Below, piece by piece: positions 57,536 to 64,000 of a stretch of DNA of 64,000 nucleotides; the first letter of the stretch is position 1, and each line of letters begins with the position of its first letter. The stretch is from positions 434,001-498,000 of the forward strand of contig NZ_JBHSHD010000007.1 in assembly GCF_042652785.1 (NCBI RefSeq), written 5' to 3'. This DNA is from Dokdonella_A ginsengisoli (GTDB lineage Bacteria > Pseudomonadota > Gammaproteobacteria > Xanthomonadales > Rhodanobacteraceae). The notes under the pieces were generated by a model that was given only the letters and a program-made list of their open reading frames with translations, had not been told where the DNA came from and ran no database searches. Position numbers and translations under genes: made by a program.

Positions 57536-58876
57536 ATGCCGGTCCGCCGCATCCGCGAACTGATCGATTCCGGGCTCGCCGAGCTGCCGCCGGGCGCCCT
57601 GCTCGCCGCGTTCAGCGGCGGCCTGGATTCGAGCGTGCTGCTGCACGCGCTGGCGCAGTCCGCGGCCGCGCGCGATCGCGGGCTGCGTGCCGTGCACGTC
57701 GATCACGGCCTGCACGGCGACAGCGCGAGCTGGTCGCGCCAGTGCCGCGAGTTCGCGCAGGCGCTCGAGGTCGAGCTGGTCGTGCGCGCAGTCGACGTCG
57801 CGCGCGTGCCGGGCCTGGGCCTGGAAGCCAGTGCGCGCCGCGCGCGCTACGGCGCGATCGAGGCGCTGCTCGCGACGGACGAGATCCTCGCCCTCGCCCA
57901 CCACCGCGGCGACCAGGCCGAAACGGTGCTGCTGAAGCTGCTGCGCGGCGCCGGGCCGGAAGGCATCGGCGCGATGCGCACGCTGCGCCCGTTCGGCCGC
58001 GGCCGCGCCTGGCGTCCGCTGCTGTCAATTCCGCGCGCCGCGCTGCGCGAATACGCCGACCGCCACAAGCTGAGCTGGATCCAGGATCCGAGCAACGCCG
58101 ATCCGACCATCGACCGCAACTACCTGCGCATGCAGGTGCTGCCGGGCATCGTGCGGCGCTGGCCGGAGGCGGAGGCCAGCATGGCGCAGAGCGCGACCTG
58201 GGCGCGCGACGCCGCCGACTTCATCGATGCCGAAGCCGAGCGCGCGCTGGCGCGCACGCAGGGACTGGACCCGGCCACCCTGCATCATCGCCAGTGGCTG
58301 GCGCTGCCGCGCGCGCTGCGCGATCCGGTGCTGCGCCGCTGGCTGCGCTCGCTGGCGCTGCCCGAACCCACGCAGTACCAGGCCGCCGAGCTGGTGCGGC
58401 AGCTGGGCGAGGCCGGCGAGGACCGGCAACCTTGCGTGCGCTGGCCCGGCGTCGAGGTGCGGCGCTATCGCGACCTGCTCTACGCGCTGGCGCCGCTGCA
58501 GCTGCCCATCTCGGACTGGAGCGGCCGCTTCGACGGCAGCGAACTGGAGCTTCCCAACGGCCTCGGCCGGCTGCGTCTGGTCGGTCCCGACGGCACGCCG
58601 CGACGCATCGACCCGCCGCTCGCCGTGCGCTTCCGCCGCGGCGGCGAAAGCCTGCGCCTGGCCGGCGGCGGCCCCACGCGCGAACTGCGCGACCTGTTCC
58701 AGGAAGCGGGCATTCCGCCGTGGCAGCGCGGCCGGCTGCCGCTGGTGTTCGAGCCGGGCGAATCGGGCGACGCGCTGATCGCGGTCGCCGACCTGTGGCG
58801 CAGCGAGCGCGGCACCGAACGCCTGGCCGGCGCGGATACGCGGCTGGAATGGACGACGGCGGACGCCGCCGCATGA
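57536..58876 (+). CDS. tilS: tRNA(Ile)-lysidine synthetase
   Basis: Converts C34 of tRNA-Ile(CAU) to lysidine. 446 residues. PP-loop FSGGLDSSVLLHAL (Ser27 to Ser33), HVDHGLHGDS, ALAHHRGDQAETVLLKLLRGAG and WIQDPSNADPTIDRNYLRMQVLP are TilS signatures; a C-terminal substrate-binding domain (RFRRGGESLRLAGGGPTRELRDLFQEAGIPPWQRGRLPLVF) follows. 33 bases after tdh. Confidence 0.96.
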   Translation: MPVRRIRELIDSGLAELPPGALLAAFSGGLDSSVLLHALAQSAAARDRGLRAVHVDHGLHGDSASWSRQCREFAQALEVELVVRAVDVARVPGLGLEASARRARYGAIEALLATDEILALAHHRGDQAETVLLKLLRGAGPEGIGAMRTLRPFGRGRAWRPLLSIPRAALREYADRHKLSWIQDPSNADPTIDRNYLRMQVLPGIVRRWPEAEASMAQSATWARDAADFIDAEAERALARTQGLDPATLHHRQWLALPRALRDPVLRRWLRSLALPEPTQYQAAELVRQLGEAGEDRQPCVRWPGVEVRRYRDLLYALAPLQLPISDWSGRFDGSELELPNGLGRLRLVGPDGTPRRIDPPLAVRFRRGGESLRLAGGGPTRELRDLFQEAGIPPWQRGRLPLVFEPGESGDALIAVADLWRSERGTERLAGADTRLEWTTADAAA

Positions 58877-58937
58877 AGCCGCCGCGGCGCGCGCGAATCG
58901 TGGACGATCGCGAAAGTGCGTGCTAGCGTTCGCGCCC

Positions 58938-59198
58938 ATGTCGCAGAACGCTCCGGAAGCCTCGCAGGTCGCCCGCTTCGAGCAGTCGCTCGACGAGCTC
59001 GAACAGCTCGTCGTGCGCATGGAACAGGGCGAACTCAGCCTCGACGATTCGCTGCAGTCGTTCGAGCGCGGCATCGCGCTGTACCGCAACTGCCAGAACG
59101 CGCTCGAGCAGGCCGAACTGCGCGTCAGCCAGCTGCTGGACCCGAACCTGCCGGAGACGGCGCGGCCGTTCGACGACGGTTCCTTCGATCCTCCCTGA
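58938..59198 (+). CDS. xseB: Exodeoxyribonuclease VII small subunit
   Basis: 86 residues. FEQSLDELEQLVVRMEQGELSLDDSLQSFERGIALYRNCQNALEQAELRV is the conserved helical hairpin of XseB. It is followed by ispA, the usual gammaproteobacterial neighbour. TAGCGT 8 bases before ATG could be a -10 of a leaderless message. A hairpin (TCCTCCC/GGGAGGA) overlaps its stop codon but lacks a T-tract. Confidence 0.96.
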   Translation: MSQNAPEASQVARFEQSLDELEQLVVRMEQGELSLDDSLQSFERGIALYRNCQNALEQAELRVSQLLDPNLPETARPFDDGSFDPP

Positions 59199-59375
59199 GG
59201 GAGGAATTCGAAAAACCCCGCCGCCCCGCGAACGCGCGAATCTGCGCTGGCTTTCTCCCGGGGCGATCAAAGGCAAAAGGGACGACTGGCCCCGTCGGCG
59301 TAACGCTCATGCCGTGCGCCAATCCGCAGCGGCCGTCCACGGCCGCACACTTTGAATGGAGCGTTGATCTTTCCC

Positions 59376-60269
59376 GTGACCGAGCTGACGCCTGAACTGA
59401 TCGCGCTGTCCGCGCGCGCCGACGACGCGCTCGCGCGCTTGCTGCCGCCGGACGAACAGCCGCCGGTCGAACTGCATCGCGCAATGCGCTACGCCGTCCT
59501 CGGCGGCGGCAAGCGGCTGCGTCCGCTGCTGGTCTACGCCACCGGAAGCGCGTTCGGCGCCGCGCCGGAAGCGCTCGACGCGCCAGCGGCCGCAGTCGAG
59601 ATCATTCACGCCTACTCGCTGGTGCACGACGACCTGCCGGCGATGGACGACGACTCCCTGCGACGCGGCCGCCCGACCTGCCACGTCGCGTTCGGCGAGG
59701 CGATGGCGATCCTCGCCGGCGACGCGCTGCAGGCGCTCGCCTTCGAGGTGCTCGCGAACGACGCGGCGCTGACCGTCGACGCGCAGACCCGGCTGGAGAT
59801 GCTGCGCGTGCTCGCGCTCGCCTGCGGCTCGCACGGCATGGCCGGCGGGCAGGCCTTCGACCTGGCGGCGGTCGGCCGCAAGCTGGCGCCGGCCGAACTC
59901 GAGCGCATGCACGTGCACAAGACCGGTGCGCTGATCCGCGCTTCCGTGCGACTGGGCGCGCTCGGCGCCGGCTGTGCCGACACGCGCGCGCTCGATGCGC
60001 TGGAAACCTACGGCCACTGCATCGGCCTCGCCTTCCAGGTCCGCGACGACCTGCTCGACATCGAGGCCGGCACCGAGCAGCTCGGCAAGACCGCCGGCAA
60101 GGACGTCGCGGCGAACAAGCCGACCTATCCGGCGATCCTCGGCGTGGAGGCCTCGCGCGCCGAACTCGCCGCGCTGACCGTGCGCGCGCTCGATGCGATC
60201 GCCGCGCTGGGCCCACACGCCGAACCGCTGCGCGACCTCGCCCGCTTCGTCGCCGAACGCCGCGCCTGA
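59376..60269 (+). CDS. ispA: Farnesyl diphosphate synthase
   Basis: Condenses IPP with DMAPP and GPP for quinone and undecaprenol synthesis. 297 residues from GTG 59376. First Asp-rich motif DDLPAMDDDSLRRGRPTCH, second DDLLDIEAGTEQLGKTAGKD; GGGKRLRPLLVY and HGMAGGQAFDL are also conserved. The start is uncertain: TTG 59364 or 59352 would add 4 or 8 residues, and GGAG at 59358 fits none of them perfectly. The family length favours the GTG. Confidence 0.93.
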   Translation: MTELTPELIALSARADDALARLLPPDEQPPVELHRAMRYAVLGGGKRLRPLLVYATGSAFGAAPEALDAPAAAVEIIHAYSLVHDDLPAMDDDSLRRGRPTCHVAFGEAMAILAGDALQALAFEVLANDAALTVDAQTRLEMLRVLALACGSHGMAGGQAFDLAAVGRKLAPAELERMHVHKTGALIRASVRLGALGAGCADTRALDALETYGHCIGLAFQVRDDLLDIEAGTEQLGKTAGKDVAANKPTYPAILGVEASRAELAALTVRALDAIAALGPHAEPLRDLARFVAERRA

Positions 60270-60369
60270 ATCCGCCGGCGGCGACACCTTCCCGCCCGCG
60301 GCGCGCCGGACGAGCGCCGCGCCGCCGCGATGGGTTAGGCTTGGGCCTCCCCCGCAGCCCGATCCCGCG

Positions 60370-61956
60370 ATGACGACGACCACCGCCCCGGCCGCCGCGC
60401 AAGCGCGCATTCCGCGCCAGATCCCCTACATCATCGGCAACGAGGCGTGCGAGCGCTTCGGCTTCTACGGGATGCGCAACATCCTCACGCCGTTCCTGAT
60501 CGGCAGCCTGCTGCTGTTCGCGCCGGAAGCCGAACGCGCCGGCATCGCCAAGGACGTGTTCCACACCTTCGTCATCGGCGTGTACTTCTTCCCGCTGCTC
60601 GGCGGCTGGCTGTCGGACCGCTTCTTCGGCAAGTACCGCACCACGCTGTGGCTGTCGCTAGTGTACTGCCTGGGCTTCGTGTGCCTGGCGCTGAGCACCG
60701 ACAACCGCGCCGGCTTCTACACCGGCCTGTTCCTGATCGCGCTCGGCTCCGGCGGCATCAAGCCGCTGGTCTCCGCCTTCGTCGGCGATCAGTTCGACCA
60801 GGGCAACAAGCACCTGGCCAAGGTGGTCTACGACGCGTTCTACTGGACGATCAACTTCGGCTCGTTCTTCGCCTCGCTGCTGATGCCGATCTTCCTGCGC
60901 AGCTACGGTCCGGCGGTCGCCTTCGGCATTCCGGGCGCGCTGATGTTCGTGGCCACGTTCGTGTTCTGGCTCGGCCGGCGCAAGTACGTGATGGTGCCGC
61001 CGTCGCCGCCCAATCCGCATTCGTTCCTGCGCGTGGCGCGCACCGCGCTGCTGGCGCAGTCGCCGGGCCGCGGGCGCCCGGGCCTGATCGTGGCCGGCCT
61101 CGGCGGCCTGCTGGCGCTGGCCGCGCTGGCCTGGCTGGTGCGTTCGGACTTCGTCATCGCCGTGCTGGTCGCGCTCGGCCTGCTCATCGCGTTCGGCGGC
61201 GTCGGCACCTCGATGCAGCTCGAACGCGCGCGCGGCGCGCATCCGGACGAAGCGGTCGACGGCGTCAGCGCGGTGCTGCGCATCCTCATCGTGTTCGCGC
61301 TGATCACCCCGTTCTGGTCGCTGTTCGACCAGAAGGCCTCGACCTGGGTCATCCAGGGCGACGCGATGCGCATGCCGACCGAGCAATGGTGGTGGCCGGG
61401 CTGGCTGGTGAAGTCACCGGCGCAGATGCAGGCGCTGAACCCGATCCTGGTGATGCTGATCATCCCGTTCAACAACCTCGTGCTGTATCCGTTCCTGCAG
61501 CGGCTGGGCATCGAGGTCACCGCGCTGCGGCGCATGGGCGTGGGCCTGGCGTTCTCCGGCCTCTCCTGGGTCGTGGCCGGCCTGATCCAGCTGCAGATCG
61601 ACGGCGGCGACGCGGTGTCGATCGCCTGGCAGATCGCGCCGTACGCGCTGCTCACCTTCGGCGAGGTGCTGGTCTCGGCGACCGGGCTGGAGTTCGCCTA
61701 CAGCCAGGCGCCGCGCGCGATGAAGGGCGCCATCATGAGCTTCTGGCTGCTGTCGGTGTCCTACGGCAACCTGTGGGTGCTGGTCACCAACGCGGCGGTG
61801 CGCAACGAGGCGGTGACGGCGCAGATCGCCGGCACCGGTTTCGGGCAGAACGCGTTCCTGATGTTCTTCTTCGCCGGCTTCGCGTTCCTCGCCGCGCTCG
61901 CATTCGCGCTGTACGCGCGGCGCTATCCGATGCAGGACCACTACCGCGCGGCCTGA
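60370..61956 (+). CDS. POT/PTR-family proton-dependent oligopeptide transporter
   Basis: 528 residues, about twelve to fourteen membrane segments. The proton-coupling motif NEACERFGFYGMR is the ExxERFxYY-type signature of POT transporters; FFPLLGGWLSDRFFGKYRTTLWLS and the later FYWTINFGSFFASL and YALLTFGEVLVSATGLEFAYSQAP are also typical. It imports di- and tripeptides. A perfect hairpin (61944-61965) covers its stop codon and may end transcription between it and the convergent gene. Confidence 0.95.
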   Translation: MTTTTAPAAAQARIPRQIPYIIGNEACERFGFYGMRNILTPFLIGSLLLFAPEAERAGIAKDVFHTFVIGVYFFPLLGGWLSDRFFGKYRTTLWLSLVYCLGFVCLALSTDNRAGFYTGLFLIALGSGGIKPLVSAFVGDQFDQGNKHLAKVVYDAFYWTINFGSFFASLLMPIFLRSYGPAVAFGIPGALMFVATFVFWLGRRKYVMVPPSPPNPHSFLRVARTALLAQSPGRGRPGLIVAGLGGLLALAALAWLVRSDFVIAVLVALGLLIAFGGVGTSMQLERARGAHPDEAVDGVSAVLRILIVFALITPFWSLFDQKASTWVIQGDAMRMPTEQWWWPGWLVKSPAQMQALNPILVMLIIPFNNLVLYPFLQRLGIEVTALRRMGVGLAFSGLSWVVAGLIQLQIDGGDAVSIAWQIAPYALLTFGEVLVSATGLEFAYSQAPRAMKGAIMSFWLLSVSYGNLWVLVTNAAVRNEAVTAQIAGTGFGQNAFLMFFFAGFAFLAALAFALYARRYPMQDHYRAA

Positions 61957-61975
61957 GCCGCGCGGCCGGGCGGTC

Positions 61976-62377
61976 TCAGCTCACCAGGCGCAGCGTGAAC
62001 GGATAGCGGTAGGCGACGCCTTCGTTCGCCTTGATCGCGGCGATGATCGTCAGCACGATCCAGGCGATGAACAGCGCGGCGCCGATCGGCCACGTCAGCA
62101 CCACGCCGATGCCGAAAGTCAGCACCGTGAACGCCACCAGCGCGACGAACGCCAGCACCATCGTGATGTTGAAGTTCAGCGCTTCCTTCGCCTGCTCGCC
62201 GGCGAACGGCAGGGTGTCGCGCTTGACCAGCCAGACGATCAGCGGGCCGAGCACGCAGCCGATGCCGGTGATGAAGAAACTGAACGCCGACAGGTGGCCG
62301 ATCAGCGCCCAGGTGCGTTCGTCGCTCGACAGCGCCACGGGGGGCTGGTCGACGGGTGAACCGGTAGTCTCGCTCAT
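61976..62377 (-). CDS. DUF4870 membrane protein
   Basis: 133 residues. ERTWALIGHLSAFSFFITGIGCVLGPLIVWLVKRDTLPFAGEQAKEALNFNITM is the DUF4870 signature, followed by two more hydrophobic segments. Function unknown. Its ATG overlaps the TGA of a short upstream reading frame (62374-62481). Confidence 0.92.
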   Translation of the reverse strand: MSETTGSPVDQPPVALSSDERTWALIGHLSAFSFFITGIGCVLGPLIVWLVKRDTLPFAGEQAKEALNFNITMVLAFVALVAFTVLTFGIGVVLTWPIGAALFIAWIVLTIIAAIKANEGVAYRYPFTLRLVS

Positions 62378-62481
62378 CGCAGGTCTCCGCTTCTGAACAG
62401 GTTCGTCCCGAACGGGTCCGCTCCGGAAAGCTCCGTACCGATCAGGCACGCTCCGACCAGGCCCGTTCCGAACGACTCCAC
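62374..62481 (-). CDS. Pentapeptide-like mini-ORF upstream of DUF4870 gene
   Basis: 35 codons from GTG 62481, reading FGTGLV, GACLI, GTELS, GADPF, GTNLF, RSGDL. The DNA shows a 15-bp period (GGAGCGNNCCTGNTC). The pattern is that of A(D/N)LxG pentapeptide repeats, imperfect. Its stop overlaps the next ATG (ATGA). It could be a coupled leader, a remnant of a longer pentapeptide-repeat protein or chance; an in-frame TTG further upstream would lengthen it. Confidence 0.3.
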   Translation of the reverse strand: MESFGTGLVGACLIGTELSGADPFGTNLFRSGDLR

Positions 62482-62544
62482 TCTCGCGCCGCGCGATGCC
62501 GGGGTCAACCGCAGGAAGTCATGCGCCGTCGCGTCGCGGCCCCG

Positions 62545-63897
62545 TCATTCGCCGGCGACGGTCATGCGTTCGAGCAGGATCGATCCGGTGAGGATGTGCG
62601 AACGCGGGTCGACGTCGCGGCCGACCGCGACGACGTTGGCGTACATGTCGCGCAGGTTGGCCGCGATCGTGACTTCCTCGACCGGATGCACGATCTCGCC
62701 GTTCTCGACCCAGAAGCCGGTCGCGCCGCGCGAGTAGTCGCCGGTGATCAGCGAGACGCCCTGCCCCATCAGCTCGGTCACCAGCAGCCCGGTGTGCATG
62801 CGCTGGAGCAGCGCGGCGAAGTCGTCCTCGCCGGGCTGCACGACGACGTTGTGGATGCCGCCCGCGTTGGCGGTGGTCTGCAGGCCGAGCTTGCGCGCCG
62901 AGTAGCTGCCGAGGATGTAGCGCGCCAGCACGCCGTCGGTGACCAGGTCCGAATCGCGCGTCGCCACGCCTTCGGCGTCGAACGCGCTGGAGCCGTGCCC
63001 GCGCGGAAGCCGCGGGCGCTCGGTGATTTGCATCCACGCCGGAAAGACCGGCTTGCCGACGTGATCGACGAGGAAGCTCGCCTTGCGGTACAGCGCGCCG
63101 CCGCTGGCCGCCGACAGGAAATGCCCGATCAGCCCGCGCGCGACTTCCGGCACGAACAGCACCGGGCAGTCGCGCGTGGACAGGCCGCGCGCACCGAGCC
63201 GCGCGACCGTGCGCTCGGCCGCCTTGCGGCCGATGAAATCCGCCGCGGCGAAATCGCCGGCCGCGCGCACGCTGTCGTACCAGTAGTCGCGCTGCATGCC
63301 GTTCTCGTCCTCGGCGATCAGCGCGACGGACAGCGAATGATGCGTGCCGCGTTCGGTGCCGACGAAGCCGAGCGAGTTGGCGTAGGCGGTCATCGACGCG
63401 CCGACCTGCACCGCGGCGCCGTCGGAGTTGTCGATGCGCGGGTCGAACGCGCGGCCGGCGTCCTCGATCTCCAGGCCCAGCCGGATCGCTTCCTCGGCCG
63501 TGATCTCCCACGGATGCCACAGGTCCAGGTCGGGGATCTCCTTCGCCATCAGCGCGGCGTCGGCGAGCCCGTTGGCCGGGTCCTCCTCGGTGTAGCGCGC
63601 GATCGCGCAGGCGTGCTCGATGGTCTGCTCGATCGAGGCCGGATCGAGGTCGGCGGTGCTGGCCGAGCCCTTGCGCTTGCCGAAGTAGACCGTCAGCGAG
63701 ACGCCGCGGTCGCGCGTGCGCTCCACCGTCTCCACTTCGCCCAGGCGCACGCCGACGCTGAGCCCGGAATCGACGCTGGCGGCGACGTCGGCCTCGCTCG
63801 CGCCCTTGGCGCGGCAGCGGCGGATCACATCCTCGGCGATCTGTGCGAGACGCTCGAGTTCGGTGGAGGTGGCATCATGGTTCAATACGGAATTCAC
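62545..63897 (-). CDS. pmbA: Metalloprotease PmbA (TldE)
   Basis: 450 residues from GTG 63897, which has GAGGA 7 bases upstream; longer frames would translate a REP element. Partner of TldD in maturing peptides such as microcin B17 and degrading CcdA. Family stretches: GVSLTVYFGKRKGSASTADLDP, ARYTEEDPANGLAD, YSVRAA-type WYDSVRAAGDF, FVPEVARGLIGHFLSAASGGALYRKASFLVD, NAGGIHNVVV, LMGQGVSLITGDYSRGATGFWVENGEIVHPVEEVTIA. tldD is not in the window. Confidence 0.96.
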   Translation of the reverse strand: MNSVLNHDATSTELERLAQIAEDVIRRCRAKGASEADVAASVDSGLSVGVRLGEVETVERTRDRGVSLTVYFGKRKGSASTADLDPASIEQTIEHACAIARYTEEDPANGLADAALMAKEIPDLDLWHPWEITAEEAIRLGLEIEDAGRAFDPRIDNSDGAAVQVGASMTAYANSLGFVGTERGTHHSLSVALIAEDENGMQRDYWYDSVRAAGDFAAADFIGRKAAERTVARLGARGLSTRDCPVLFVPEVARGLIGHFLSAASGGALYRKASFLVDHVGKPVFPAWMQITERPRLPRGHGSSAFDAEGVATRDSDLVTDGVLARYILGSYSARKLGLQTTANAGGIHNVVVQPGEDDFAALLQRMHTGLLVTELMGQGVSLITGDYSRGATGFWVENGEIVHPVEEVTIAANLRDMYANVVAVGRDVDPRSHILTGSILLERMTVAGE

Positions 63898-63957
63898 GGA
63901 CTGTCCTCGATCGCCGTAGCGGCCCTCGCCGCGATACGGCATGCTTTTCATCTCTTC

Positions 63958-63977
63958 ATGCCCGCGCAGGCGGGCAT
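63958..63977. repeat. REP-type short palindrome upstream of pmbA
   Basis: ATGCCCGC-GCAG-GCGGGCAT, perfect 8-bp arms, followed by CCATTG. The form ATGCCCGCxxxxGCGGGCATCCA is a common dispersed palindrome in this order and differs from the element at 22071-22138. Confidence 0.65.
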
Positions 63978-64000
63978 CCATTGTGGTCTACGAATGCACG

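Noticed and set aside
59184..59215. Hairpin over the xseB stop codon as a rho-independent terminator
   Set aside because: The stem is good, but it is followed by AAAAACCCC instead of a T-tract; xseB and ispA probably stay on one transcript.

Overview
The window is GC-rich, densely coded, ordinary chromosomal DNA of a gammaproteobacterium. I read it as a member of the Xanthomonadales/Lysobacterales, most like Rhodanobacteraceae (Dokdonella-like). The evidence is the miaA-hfq-hflX-hflK-hflC-DUF2065-purA cluster, a methionine synthase split into two genes behind an ArsR-methyltransferase fusion, a large NAD-glutamate dehydrogenase, a class III PHA synthase, and GGGAATCG-type and REP-type intergenic repeats. 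The assignment rests on gene content remembered from these families; no search was run. I saw no rRNA, tRNA, CRISPR array, prophage or transposase.

Layout. 1-4.1 kb: 3'-truncated NAD-glutamate dehydrogenase (minus). 4.1-9 kb: RND efflux adaptor and pump behind a promoter that carries a perfect 18-bp palindrome. 9-12.2 kb: ArsR regulator, SDR oxidoreductase, an outer-membrane-type protein and a methyltransferase. 12.2-19.9 kb: lytic transglycosylase, heparinase-like protein, secreted ZU5-like protein, acyl-CoA dehydrogenase, an HxlR-controlled SnoaL-SDR pair and an esterase. 20-25 kb: methionine synthase locus. 25-28.6 kb: LAB_N membrane protein, PhaC/PhaE and a PmtA-like methyltransferase. 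28.6-36.6 kb: tandem repeats, a tyrosine-rich secreted protein, rlmL, a small hydrolase, ampD, tesB, bpt and purT. 36.8-41.7 kb: transglutaminase-like protein, a coupled SPFH / ribbon-helix-helix / CPBP-protease operon, a DUF3887-like protein and a VanY-type peptidase. 41.8-48.3 kb: secreted beta-helix protein, and penicillin acylase divergent from an aldehyde dehydrogenase across a second palindrome. 48.3-49.8 kb: HipBA-type toxin-antitoxin module. 49.8-56.4 kb: purA to miaA. 56.4-64 kb: tdh, tilS, xseB, ispA, a POT transporter, a DUF4870 protein and pmbA.

Most genes are housekeeping. The parts that merit attention are these: an hflX that appears to start with CTG; an intergenic repeat that has entered metH in frame; a leaderless hipBA promoter nested in two inverted repeats; the SPFH-RHH-CPBP operon; a recurring FxDGF(D/E) motif in three otherwise unrelated secreted proteins; a 13-codon leader overlapping a start-codon hairpin; and a 35-codon pentapeptide-like mini-ORF coupled to a DUF4870 gene.
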